From: Thermodesulfobacteriota bacterium
GTDB taxonomy: Bacteria > Desulfobacterota > DSM-4660 > Desulfatiglandales > Desulfatiglandaceae
DNA: 63,060 bases
Assembly: GCA_028278625.1 (NCBI GenBank)
Contig: JANQDY010000005.1
Span: 1 to 63,060 of the forward strand
Reading direction: 5' to 3'
The notes under the pieces were generated by a model. The model made no database searches, was not told the DNA's origin, and saw nothing but the letters and a program-made list of their open reading frames with translations. Made by a program: the position numbers and the translations under genes. How positions within the stretch are numbered: position 1 is the first letter of the stretch; every line of letters starts with the position of its first letter. This document shows positions 45,909 to 54,919 of the stretch, piece after piece.

Positions 45909-45971
45909 ATGTCAAGCAGTTATTATTTCTATTTCATGCATCGGAGACGAAAAAGAACCGATCGTGCATAG
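45909..45971 (+). pseudogene. Remnant tail of an IPTL-CTERM-type gene
   Basis: An in-frame 20-residue fragment, ending in TAG, reads YYFYFMHRRRKRTDRA, closely like the FYLMHRRRSREGC end of the complete IPTL-CTERM protein at 39368-40039. No coding body precedes it, and the frame closes at a TGA at 45891. It appears to be the original tail of a gene separated from its body by the 5.9-kb insert. Confidence 0.65.
45934..45951. repeat. Right copy of 18-bp direct repeat
   Basis: Same 18 bp as 40005-40022 and in the same orientation, 5929 bp apart. It lies in the IPTL-CTERM-type tail remnant beyond lexA. Confidence 0.85.
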
Positions 45972-45991
45972 GGAGAGGATTGCCGGCGCCG

Positions 45992-47059
45992 CTATTTTAA
46001 CTCCATGGCTTTTTCCGGGCACATCTCCTGGCAGCAGAAACAGGTGATGCAGGTAGCGGGATCCACCTTGGGTAAATCGTTTTCCATCAAAAGCGCATCC
46101 ACGGGGCATTGGTCAATACAGGTGCCGCATGCGGTACAGAGATCCGCGTCCGCCCGTGGCCTCAAGATTGTGCGCTCGTGGAGGAGCGCTTGAATGGATT
46201 CGTTATTCAAAACGGCTTCTCCGCCAAAGGGGGGCAGCTTGAAATTCGGTATCCGCTCAAGGATCCCCATGATGTCGTTTTGCTTGGGGTCATATTCCCC
46301 GAGTCCCATTTCCTTTGCCTTTTGAAGGAATCTCAATCGTCCCGGGTCGCATCCCATCATGAAGGCCATGACCCCGTCAAGGGCCACCCCGTTGTCGGAT
46401 GCCAGGATCAAGCCGATGTCCCGCAAATCCGGAGAGGCCGGCCCGTTACCCTCCATTCCCACCACCGCATCCATCACATAGAGGTCGGGAATGCGAAGCC
46501 TGAATACATCCACCAACATTTCATGGAACCGCTCAGGGCTCCCGGCAATTTTGTGCAGCCTGGCCTTCTGGGCGCCAGGCAAAAACCCGTAACTGTTTTT
46601 GAGGGCTCCGGTCAAAACGGTGAGACCGTGGGTTTTAAACTTGGGCAAACTGATGATCACATCCGCGTCCATCACGGCCTTGGAAACGCTCACGTGGGGC
46701 AGAAAATCGGGATTGAAGGCAAGTTTCAGGGAATCGTTGCCGATGTTCCGGTAGTAGCCCATGGAAGCATCCATCAACCCGGTCTTTTTGAAACTCTCCT
46801 CGTTTGCGCCATAGCTCATGACCCCCGGATTGTCGCCCACAACGAGAGAACCGGGTTTCATCTTTTCCACCTTTTGAACCACGGCCCCCAGTACCGCCGG
46901 GTGCGTGACAACGGCTTCCTTCGCATCGGTTGCGCGGAGAACGTTCGGTTTGATGAGAACGCGCTTGCCCTCAACCGAAAGGGGAAACAGTTCAAAAACC
47001 CGGTCCACGGCTTGGCTCAGATTTTCATAAGCGGCGGGATGAATCATTACTTTGGACAT
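45992..47059 (-). CDS. DUF362 protein with two 4Fe-4S ferredoxin sites
   Basis: 355 aa. The N-terminal DUF362 domain (GKRVLIKPNVL, VVGDNPGVM, DVIISLPKFKTHGLT) runs to about residue 290. Two C-terminal clusters follow: CTACGTCIDQCP and CITCFCCQEMCP. It is probably an electron carrier or flavin/iron-sulfur oxidoreductase component. SD GGGAGG lies upstream. No partner enzyme is adjacent. Confidence 0.88.
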   Translation of the reverse strand: MSKVMIHPAAYENLSQAVDRVFELFPLSVEGKRVLIKPNVLRATDAKEAVVTHPAVLGAVVQKVEKMKPGSLVVGDNPGVMSYGANEESFKKTGLMDASMGYYRNIGNDSLKLAFNPDFLPHVSVSKAVMDADVIISLPKFKTHGLTVLTGALKNSYGFLPGAQKARLHKIAGSPERFHEMLVDVFRLRIPDLYVMDAVVGMEGNGPASPDLRDIGLILASDNGVALDGVMAFMMGCDPGRLRFLQKAKEMGLGEYDPKQNDIMGILERIPNFKLPPFGGEAVLNNESIQALLHERTILRPRADADLCTACGTCIDQCPVDALLMENDLPKVDPATCITCFCCQEMCPEKAMELK

Positions 47060-47180
47060 GGGCCCTACCTCCCAAATTGGAACGCTGATCTCCTGCTAAA
47101 GTAAAATGGTATCAGCCCATTGTTTGGAGATCAATAATAAATCAGCGGGTGGGAGGCGATTTTAGAGAGGAGGTAAGGCA

Positions 47181-47768
47181 CTAAAGCAGAGCACTCATTA
47201 AAACACAGCCGCCCTCATGTGGAATGCGTTCATGGGGTTTTAAGTCAATCCAGTCAATTGTTTTGAAACCGTTTTTCTCATACACTGTCCGGGCATTGGT
47301 ATTATCCCTAAAGACCAGGAGGGAGAGGGAATCATACCCTTCTTTACGGGCCTTGCCCTTTGTGAGTTCAATGAGTTGGCCGCCGATTCCTCTGTTTCTG
47401 AAATCCTCGCGAACGCAGAGTGCGTCCAGAAAATAGCTTTTCTCCACGGGAGCAGAGAAGAAATTTCTGAAATGATCGATACGGTCAGGGGGAAAGAACA
47501 TTTTCATTTCTTCCGTTATTCTATGGTATTTCCCTGGGAATGAAAGGGACATACCAATAACCGCCCCGTCATATTCCGCCACAATTGCACTTTTATATGA
47601 ATGGGGATAAGCATCATTTTCAAGATTAGCGGCGACGATTTGAACAGGGGTCAAATTGGGAATGAGATCCCGAAAAAGAAACTCAATGGCACCTCCCGAG
47701 GCAATGTGGTTGAGCTCCGCAATGGGCAGGCTGTCTTTCTTTTCACCCTTTCGATAGATGACGTTCAT
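47181..47768 (-). CDS. GNAT-family N-acetyltransferase
   Basis: 195 aa from the ATG at 47768 (GGAG 7 nt upstream); a TTG at 47780 is the longest start. The acetyl-CoA motif A is FLDALCVREDFRNRGIGGQLIELTKG near residues 115-140, with NARTVYEKNGFKTI at the end. Its start overlaps the 3' end of the oxidoreductase gene by 26 nt. Acceptor unknown. Confidence 0.85.
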   Translation of the reverse strand: MNVIYRKGEKKDSLPIAELNHIASGGAIEFLFRDLIPNLTPVQIVAANLENDAYPHSYKSAIVAEYDGAVIGMSLSFPGKYHRITEEMKMFFPPDRIDHFRNFFSAPVEKSYFLDALCVREDFRNRGIGGQLIELTKGKARKEGYDSLSLLVFRDNTNARTVYEKNGFKTIDWIDLKPHERIPHEGGCVLMSALL

Positions 47769-48885
47769 TTTTTTCTCCAAGGGGCATTTCTTCGTAACAT
47801 TGAAGCGGATGTTTCGTGAGGTTTTCCCTGCATCTGTTGCAGGAAATGCATCTCGATTTTCTTAAGTCCCCATCTTTCCAACGTTTGATGAGGTGCGGTT
47901 CCCGGATAAAGGGCCTGGACATGGAAATGAGATCGGTGATACCGCTGGCAACCAGTTTTGATGCCGATCCGTGGGATCGGTTACCCCCCACCAGGAGAAC
48001 CGGAATCTCGATTTGCTGCTTCAGTTTGCTTGCGAAGGATTTAAAATAGGCTTCGTCCTCGGGTTTACGGATGCCCGGCACCGATATGCGGGAAGGGTTG
48101 TCCGAATCGGTCCCCCCGGACATTTCAACGGCGTCAATTCCCGCCTCTACAATGATTTGCGCCACACGGACCGCCTCTTCGATTTCCAACCCCCCGAAGA
48201 GAAAGTCATCACCATTCATCTTCATCAGTATTGGAAATTCGTGTCCCGCAAGTTCTTTGGCCTTTTCCAGAATTTCTCTCACAAACCGGGTGCGATTCTC
48301 GGTACTCCCCCCATATTTGTCGGACCTCCTGTTTGCGTAGGGAGAAATGAAATTGCTGATCAGATATCCGTGACAGCCATGGAGTTGAACCGCATCAAAT
48401 CCAGCTTCCTTGGCCCGTCCACAGGAACGGGCGAACTTGTCAACCAGTTCATGGATTTCATCCACGGTCATCTCCCGGGGAATGACATGGCTTTTTTCCA
48501 GCGGGACCGCGGATGGCGCAATGGGTTCCCGAAGCTGGGGGATATCCTGCCGGCCCAAATGGGTCAACTGCATGGCTATTTTCGCCCCTCGCTCATGAAC
48601 ACCTTCGACGATTTCCGTCCAGTCGTTGATATGGGTATCATCATCCATGGCCAAAGGAAACGGTAATCCTTCAATATTGGGCAGATTCTTATAACCGTCC
48701 ACATGTGCCAGTCCCGTTACGATCAATCCCACGCCTCCTTCGGCCAAACGAAAATAGAGGTCCTTCAACCGCTCCGTTGGCCTTCCTTCGAAGGTCCCCA
48801 TCCCTTCAAAAGTGGCGGACCGGACAAATCTGTTTTTCAGTTCCAAACCGCTGATATGAATAGGTTCAAACAATACGGTATCCAT
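47743..48885 (-). CDS. Old-Yellow-Enzyme family NADH:flavin oxidoreductase
   Basis: 380 aa from the ATG at 48885 (GGGGAGAG upstream). FMN-barrel signs: LKNRFVRSATFEGMG, QLTHLGRQ and the active-site HGCHGYLISNFISPYANRRSDKYGG. The end has a Cys set CISCNRC plus a later Cys that could hold an iron-sulfur cluster. It should reduce an activated alkene, such as an enone or enoyl thioester, with NADH. An AraC regulator lies upstream and may control it. Confidence 0.9.
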   Translation of the reverse strand: MDTVLFEPIHISGLELKNRFVRSATFEGMGTFEGRPTERLKDLYFRLAEGGVGLIVTGLAHVDGYKNLPNIEGLPFPLAMDDDTHINDWTEIVEGVHERGAKIAMQLTHLGRQDIPQLREPIAPSAVPLEKSHVIPREMTVDEIHELVDKFARSCGRAKEAGFDAVQLHGCHGYLISNFISPYANRRSDKYGGSTENRTRFVREILEKAKELAGHEFPILMKMNGDDFLFGGLEIEEAVRVAQIIVEAGIDAVEMSGGTDSDNPSRISVPGIRKPEDEAYFKSFASKLKQQIEIPVLLVGGNRSHGSASKLVASGITDLISMSRPFIREPHLIKRWKDGDLRKSRCISCNRCRENLTKHPLQCYEEMPLGEKNERHLSKG

Positions 48886-48935
48886 TTTTTCTCTCCCCGA
48901 TTTCGCATTTTTTGTGACGACCCGGGGAGAATGTA

Positions 48936-49718
48936 TCATTCAAAACAGGGGATGGCTTGAATGAACTGGCTATTTCGAGCAAGGTCGTACAGAGAGTTTC
49001 CATACATCCTGCGGTAGGTGCGACTGAGATGTGCGGAATCTGAAAACCCCGCATGATGGGCGGCATCCGTAAAAGTGCCGCCTTTGGAGAGTTCCATAAG
49101 GGCATCCGAAAGCCTGAGCCACAGCAAATACCGCCGTATGGGAATGCCCACCTGTTGTTTGAAAAGATGCCTTAAACGGCCCTCTGAAAGATGAATGCTG
49201 TTGGCCAGGACCTTCAAGGGTATCTTTTTTTCAGGCGTTTGCTTACAGATCTCGATGACACTTTTGATTCTTTGATCCATGATTTCCCGGGTGGAACAAT
49301 CTCCCATGAGCGATTGAAGGATGTCATCCACAAGCCTCCCGGCGTAACCACATGACCGGTCCTCTTTTCCGATTCTCCGGAGCATTTCAAGGAAGGGATC
49401 CACCAATTCAACATCAAGGGCCTCAATTCGGCCATTTACGAAAAATCTCTCTTTCAGAAGCTTGCCTGTCCTGGACTCCGGTTCAAGATAGATGATGGCT
49501 TGCGGGCTCCCGCAATCGTCTATTCGATGGGGCACGTCCGGCGGAATGATCGTGAATCGGGAGGTCAAATTCTGTTTTCCATAGGAAACCTTGAAGGCTC
49601 TTTCAAGACCTATCTCTATTTGAAGCGCATGATGGGAATGCTCCTGAATGTTGGGGAGACGTCCCCAGAAAAGGGTTTGGCCGTACCAGTTGTAGAGTTT
49701 TGAATGAAAATGCGTCAT
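48936..49718 (-). CDS. AraC-family transcriptional regulator
   Basis: 260 aa from the ATG at 49718, giving the usual family size; a TTG at 49826 and other starts are possible, and none has a good SD. The N-terminal cupin-like part includes EHSHHALQIEI. The C-terminal double HTH is seen in LANSIHLSEGRLRHLFKQ and TDAAHHAGFSDSAHLSRTYRR. It lies 50 nt upstream of the oxidoreductase gene and is a likely activator of it. Confidence 0.85.
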   Translation of the reverse strand: MTHFHSKLYNWYGQTLFWGRLPNIQEHSHHALQIEIGLERAFKVSYGKQNLTSRFTIIPPDVPHRIDDCGSPQAIIYLEPESRTGKLLKERFFVNGRIEALDVELVDPFLEMLRRIGKEDRSCGYAGRLVDDILQSLMGDCSTREIMDQRIKSVIEICKQTPEKKIPLKVLANSIHLSEGRLRHLFKQQVGIPIRRYLLWLRLSDALMELSKGGTFTDAAHHAGFSDSAHLSRTYRRMYGNSLYDLARNSQFIQAIPCFE

Positions 49719-49928
49719 GGATGAGCGGATGACTGCCGGGGTTAAATGACAAAAAGACCCATCGAATGTTAAAAGCACACCGAGCTTTTGAAGCAGCATT
49801 ATAGATGCATTTGGGCCGCGGATCAAATATCTTCATTGATCGGCCTCACTTGATTGAAGTAATATGGCGAAAGCGGGGACAGGACAAGTACCTGTGCAAG
49901 GTCGAGCCACCTGAATTTGGAGGGACAA

Positions 49929-52682
49929 ATGGCGGAATCAAGGAAACCGGAATCCGGAAAAGAGCGTTTGTGGCACACCATGGCGGGGGAAGATGTCCTG
50001 GCGCAAAAGAAATCCAGGCCTTCCGGATTGACGGATGCCGAATTCCGTGAGCGCCTGGCAGGGTTCGGTCCCAACAAGATTCATGAGGCCAAACCAATAT
50101 CCCCCTGGGAAATCCTGGCGCGTCAGCTCATGAGCTTTTTCAATTATGTGCTCTATGCCGCGGCGATCGTGGCATTTATCGCCAGAAACTTCGCCGATGC
50201 CGCCTTCATCTGTGCCATTCTCATTATCAATACGACCCTTTCCTTTGTGCAGGAGTATAAGGCCACCCGGGCAATGCAGTCACTCAAACACCTGATTGCC
50301 GAAAGCGTCAAGGTCTTAAGGGACGGAGATATCCGTGAAGTGGATGTAACGGAGATCGTGCCGGGTGATATGGTGCCCCTGGAAGAGGGGATGAAGGTTC
50401 CGGCGGACGGCCGTCTCATGGAGGAACACGGCCTTTCCATAGATGAGGCCATGCTGACCGGCGAGTCGGTGCCGGTGGAAAAGTCCGATGGCGTGCTTTC
50501 CCAAGACACACCGCTTGCGGAACGGAATAACATGGTCTATGCGGGCACGACGGTTGTTCGGGGGACCGGAAGGGTCCTTGTGACGGAAACAGGCATGGAT
50601 ACCGAGTTGGGAAAGATCGCACAGGCCCTTCAGGATTCTGAAACACCGCCCACTTCCTTTGAACTGGAGGTGGGGAAGCTTTCCAAGAACATCACCTTTG
50701 TCATTTCCGGCATGGTCCTGGTGGTGGCCCTCCTGCTTTTTCTGCAGCATCAGATGAAAGGGGCCGACATTATCATTTTCTGTCTCAGCCTGGGTGTTTC
50801 AGCCATTCCCGAGAGCCTTCCCATGGTCCTCTCATTTACCCTGGCGGTTGGGGCTCAGCAGATGGCGGTGCGAAAAGCGCTGGCACGCCGATTGGCCATC
50901 GTGGAATCCCTGGGGTCCGTTGACGTGGTCTGTACCGATAAGACCGGAACGCTCACGAGAAATGAAATGACGGTTCAAGCCCTGTACACGCCGGGACATG
51001 CCCCGTATTTTGTCACCGGCATCGGATACGATCCCAAAAATGGAAGTGTGCAGTTCCGGCATGTGGGACGGGAGCGCCTCGACTATCTCTTGAAAAGCAT
51101 GGTGCTGTGTAATGATGCGCGAAAATCGACCGATTCCGAGTCCGGCTATCTGGGGGACCCCACCGAAATAGCCCTGTTGGTGGCGGCGGAAAAAGCCGGC
51201 TTGGATGTTCCGTCCCTCAGGGAGGCGTGTCCGCGCCTGGACGAGATACCCTTCAGCAGTGACCGGAAAATGATGACATCCGTCCATGAAATGGCGGGTA
51301 AGAAAATCGCCATGGTCAAGGGGGCGCCTGAAATGGTGCTTGAACAATGCAACCGCTGTTACTCCCACGGCGTGTTTAAGACCATGACCGCTGAATTGCG
51401 GCAGGCCATTTCCGAAACCCTGGAAGAGATGGAACAACAGGCCCTTCGCGTTCTGGCGGCCGCGGAGCGGGAGATCACCGAAGAGATGGATCATGACGCC
51501 ATTGAAAAAGACCTCACTTTCTTAGGATTCGCCGGCATGATCGACCTACCCCGGGAAGAGGTTCGGGATGCGGTTACTGTGGCAAAAGGGGCGGGAATCC
51601 GACCGGTCATGATCACGGGAGATAACCCTGTTACCGCCGCCGCCATTGCCATACAACTGGGAATGGGGGAGAATGCCGTGACCGGGCGGGATGTGGACGC
51701 CATGTCGGAGCAGGAACTGAAGGAGCGTGTGGGGGATATGGATATCATCGCACGGGCTTCCCCCACCAATAAACTGGAGATCCTGAAAGCCATTCAGGGG
51801 AATCATCATTTTGCCAGCATGACCGGTGACGGTGTAAACGATGCTCCCGCTCTCAAACAGGCGGATGTGGGGGTGGCCATGGGGCTCCGCGGAACGGATG
51901 CGGCCAAAGAAGCGGCCGGCCTGGTGCTTCTGGATGACAACTACGCCACCATCGTGGCGGCCATCGAAGAGGGGCGGCGCATCTTTGACAATATCCGGAA
52001 ATTCGTTAACTATCTTTTGACCTGCAATGTGGGGGAGGTGCTGACAGTGCTCTGCGGGGTCATCTGGGGGCTGCAGCCGCTGACCGCCATCATGGTATTG
52101 TGGGTGAACATCTTAACCGATGTGGGGCCCGCCGTTGCATTGGGGGTGGACCCGCCCAATCCCGGCATGATGAAACGAAGCCCCAGAAAGCATGATGAAC
52201 CGATAATGAACCGGGGACTCACCTGGACCACCGTCTTCATCGGCATTAAAAAGGGGATTGAAAATTTTGCCGTTTTTCTGGTGGGCTATTACATCCTGGG
52301 CGCGTCTCTTCCGGGGCCCGAACGGTTGGAATACGCCCAGACCATGGCTTTTACAGGGATCGTCGTGTATGCTTTCGCGCGCATTTACATCATTCGGGCC
52401 TTTGATACCATCCGTCTCTTTCAGAATCCCTGGCTGGTCTATTCCCTGGTGTTTGCGGCGGTCGTACAGTTGTTCATCATCTATTGTCCGGATGTAAACG
52501 ATTTCTTCGGTCTGCAAAGACTGGATTGGAAAGCCTGGATCGTTCTGGGGGTGCTGGGTGTCTGGGCCAGCACCACCGGCGTATGGCTTTCCCGGTGGGT
52601 GGAGTCGTGGGCGGGCCGCGTCATCAATACCGAGGGAGTGGAAAAATCGAGCAGTCTCAGAATCAGGCGTTCTTTGGTTTGA
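49929..52682 (+). CDS. P-type cation-transporting ATPase (P2A/P2-type)
   Basis: 917 aa from ATG 49929 (GGAGGG upstream). A cation-ATPase N domain leads, then TGES in the A domain, PESLP in membrane helix 4, phosphorylation site Asp337 in DKTGTLT, and TGDGVNDAPALKQADVG. About ten hydrophobic segments. PESLP resembles the Ca2+ site PEGLP of SERCA-like pumps, so Ca2+ or another divalent ion is likely. The gene stands alone, upstream of the lipid operon. Confidence 0.9.
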   Translation: MAESRKPESGKERLWHTMAGEDVLAQKKSRPSGLTDAEFRERLAGFGPNKIHEAKPISPWEILARQLMSFFNYVLYAAAIVAFIARNFADAAFICAILIINTTLSFVQEYKATRAMQSLKHLIAESVKVLRDGDIREVDVTEIVPGDMVPLEEGMKVPADGRLMEEHGLSIDEAMLTGESVPVEKSDGVLSQDTPLAERNNMVYAGTTVVRGTGRVLVTETGMDTELGKIAQALQDSETPPTSFELEVGKLSKNITFVISGMVLVVALLLFLQHQMKGADIIIFCLSLGVSAIPESLPMVLSFTLAVGAQQMAVRKALARRLAIVESLGSVDVVCTDKTGTLTRNEMTVQALYTPGHAPYFVTGIGYDPKNGSVQFRHVGRERLDYLLKSMVLCNDARKSTDSESGYLGDPTEIALLVAAEKAGLDVPSLREACPRLDEIPFSSDRKMMTSVHEMAGKKIAMVKGAPEMVLEQCNRCYSHGVFKTMTAELRQAISETLEEMEQQALRVLAAAEREITEEMDHDAIEKDLTFLGFAGMIDLPREEVRDAVTVAKGAGIRPVMITGDNPVTAAAIAIQLGMGENAVTGRDVDAMSEQELKERVGDMDIIARASPTNKLEILKAIQGNHHFASMTGDGVNDAPALKQADVGVAMGLRGTDAAKEAAGLVLLDDNYATIVAAIEEGRRIFDNIRKFVNYLLTCNVGEVLTVLCGVIWGLQPLTAIMVLWVNILTDVGPAVALGVDPPNPGMMKRSPRKHDEPIMNRGLTWTTVFIGIKKGIENFAVFLVGYYILGASLPGPERLEYAQTMAFTGIVVYAFARIYIIRAFDTIRLFQNPWLVYSLVFAAVVQLFIIYCPDVNDFFGLQRLDWKAWIVLGVLGVWASTTGVWLSRWVESWAGRVINTEGVEKSSSLRIRRSLV

Positions 52683-52806
52683 GCGGTGTTGACAGAAACG
52701 GGCTTTGATGCTAGTGAAAACAGAATAGCATCACAGAATCACTTCCGTTTGTCGATTTGGTCGCAACTTTCATCATCATACTCTTCAATTATAGGGAGGA
52801 CCTGCC

Positions 52807-53073
52807 ATGACAGACTTGTCCAAGAAATTTGAAAAAGCCGCGGTGGATGTGAAGAAGCTCTCCAAACGGCCCGATAATCAGACCCTTCTGGAATTATATG
52901 CGTATCACAAACAGGCCAAAAACGGTGATGTGACGGGAAAGCGTCCCGGTTTCATGGATATGGTGGGACGCGCCAAATATGACGCCTGGGCCAAATTGAA
53001 GGGGACCCAGAAGGATGGGGCCATGCAGTCCTACATTGGGCTGGTGGACCGATTGTTGAAGGCTGACAAATAG
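52807..53073 (+). CDS. Acyl-CoA-binding protein
   Basis: 88 aa, the standard ACBP size. Hallmarks: FEKAAVDVKKL, LLELYAYHKQAKNGD, and the KYDAWAKLKGTQKDGAMQSYIGLVD segment with the acyl-CoA-contacting Tyr/Lys/Trp residues. ACBP binds long-chain acyl-CoA and is uncommon in bacteria. SD GGGAGGA lies upstream. It starts a run with the wax-ester synthase gene (43 nt downstream). Confidence 0.92.
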   Translation: MTDLSKKFEKAAVDVKKLSKRPDNQTLLELYAYHKQAKNGDVTGKRPGFMDMVGRAKYDAWAKLKGTQKDGAMQSYIGLVDRLLKADK

Positions 53074-53116
53074 TCGGAAGCGCAAATTTCCGGTGTAGAA
53101 GAAAAGGTATCAGACC

Positions 53117-54904
53117 ATGAGCCAATCCATGACAAATGCTGACAATTTCTGGCTGTGTATGGATGATCCCACCAACCTGATGATGATTACCGCATTCATG
53201 GAGTTTGAGGATCGGATCGATTTCAAACGGCTGCGGGCGACCATTGAGTCCCGTGTCTCCTCATTTCCGCGGTTCAGGAAGCGGGTGATAAGACCCGTTT
53301 CAGGGGTGGGGACGCCCACCTGGGAAATGGACCGGCATTTCGACATCCGGTCTCACATTCACCGTGTGGCACTCCCTTCTCCGGGAGGAAAGACGGAGCT
53401 TCAGGAGATGGTGAGCGATATGATGGCGGCGCCGTTAGACCCTTACAAGCCTCTCTGGCAGGTGCATCTCATCGAAAACTTCGGCAATGGGTCCGTTGTC
53501 CTGTTTCGAATTCATCACTGCATTGCCGATGGTATCGCACTCATTTATGTGCTATTGGCGGCGGCTGACAGCGAAGCAAATGCCGCCTGGCCTGAAGACC
53601 TGCCGAAAAAACGGAAAAAGGTCTCTTCCTTTGATTTCGGGTGGCCCATGGCCGGCGTGATTCGAGGGGTCCAGAAGGCCAGGGATACGGTTCAGAAGCT
53701 TGGAGAGAAAGTTAGGGAAGAACTGAAAGGATCTGTTCTGGATCTGGATCGTCTCATGGAAACCGCCAGGAAAGGGGGACACGTTTCCGCGGATGTGAGC
53801 GGGGTTTTGACGAAACTGCTGTTCATGCCGCCGGACCCCAAAACGGCCTTCAAGGGGAGACTGGGGACGCGGAAAAACGCGGCCTGGACCGATCCCATCC
53901 CTCTGGGCAAGGTCAAGGCCGTGGGCCGTTCCTTCAAAGGTGCCACCATCAATGATGTGCTTATTTCAACGGTCACGGGCGCCATGCGCCGTTATCTCAG
54001 AAGCAGAAATTACCCGGTCAATACCCTGGACTTAAACGTGCTGGTCCCCATAAACATCAGAAAGCCGGGGACGGAAGTGGAACTGGGGAACAAATTCAGC
54101 CTCATCTTTCTGACGCTGCCCGTCTATATTGAGGATGCGGTACTGCGATTAAATGAAGTGAAGCGGCGGATGGATGATCTCAAAAAGGCGCCGGATGCCA
54201 TGGTCAACTTCGGCCTCCTCTCCACCGTTGGTTTCATGCCGCCCAAAATCGCCAAAAGACTGGCCCGTTACTTCAGCAACAAGGCATCGGGCATACTGAC
54301 AAATGTGCCCGGACCCCGCGAGCCCCTCTATTTTGCAGGGAGCAAGATCAAGAATATCATGTTCTGGGTTCCCAGGGCCGGGGACGTGGGACTGGGCGTC
54401 AGTATCTTGAGCTACAACGGTAATGTGTGTGTGGGGATTGCCACCGATGAGGGACTGATGCCCGACGGTGAGGCGCTCCTTGAGGGATTTGAAGATGAGC
54501 TGGCACACCTGATGAACCTGGTGGAATCAGGTGAAATCGAGGAAACGCCCCTGGTGTTGCACGATACCTACCAGGAAATGCGCTGCAAGGCCCTGACCCG
54601 GGAAGGCGCCCAGTGTAAAAAGCGGGCGGTTCGCGGGTCAGAATACTGCAATATTCACAAAGGGATTTCCCAAAAGGATGGACAAGAAGCACAGGGTCCA
54701 AGTGGCGAAGACCCAAGTGAACCGACGGAAAGCCTGGTCATGGACACGGATCCGGCAAGATGCCAGGGGGTGACCCGGGACGGAAAACAGTGCCGTAGAC
54801 GGCCGCTCAAACATTCCCGGTACTGCAGTACCCACCAGCCGGAGGCTCCCCAACGGGACACCCGTGATCTGTCGGATATTCTGAAAGAACTGAGCGGACG
54901 ATAG
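53117..54904 (+). CDS. Wax ester synthase/diacylglycerol acyltransferase with two C-terminal Cys/His tails
   Basis: 595 aa. The catalytic HHxxxDG motif is HHCIADG at residues 133-139, with the usual PLDPYKPLW ahead of it and a later NVPGPREPLYFAG. It should transfer a fatty acyl group to an alcohol or diacylglycerol. From about residue 485 the typical length is exceeded by two similar modules: CKALTREGAQCKKR...YCNIH and CQGVTRDGKQCRRR...YCSTH, each a C...C...CxxH set likely to bind zinc. It sits between ACBP and an acyl-reductase-like gene. Confidence 0.9.
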   Translation: MSQSMTNADNFWLCMDDPTNLMMITAFMEFEDRIDFKRLRATIESRVSSFPRFRKRVIRPVSGVGTPTWEMDRHFDIRSHIHRVALPSPGGKTELQEMVSDMMAAPLDPYKPLWQVHLIENFGNGSVVLFRIHHCIADGIALIYVLLAAADSEANAAWPEDLPKKRKKVSSFDFGWPMAGVIRGVQKARDTVQKLGEKVREELKGSVLDLDRLMETARKGGHVSADVSGVLTKLLFMPPDPKTAFKGRLGTRKNAAWTDPIPLGKVKAVGRSFKGATINDVLISTVTGAMRRYLRSRNYPVNTLDLNVLVPINIRKPGTEVELGNKFSLIFLTLPVYIEDAVLRLNEVKRRMDDLKKAPDAMVNFGLLSTVGFMPPKIAKRLARYFSNKASGILTNVPGPREPLYFAGSKIKNIMFWVPRAGDVGLGVSILSYNGNVCVGIATDEGLMPDGEALLEGFEDELAHLMNLVESGEIEETPLVLHDTYQEMRCKALTREGAQCKKRAVRGSEYCNIHKGISQKDGQEAQGPSGEDPSEPTESLVMDTDPARCQGVTRDGKQCRRRPLKHSRYCSTHQPEAPQRDTRDLSDILKELSGR

Positions 54905-54919
54905 AAAAGGGAGGGCAAT

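Noticed and set aside
47087..47132. Inverted repeat GATCTCC / GGAGATC upstream of DUF362
   Set aside because: Seven-bp arms with a 32-nt loop are too weak to claim an operator.
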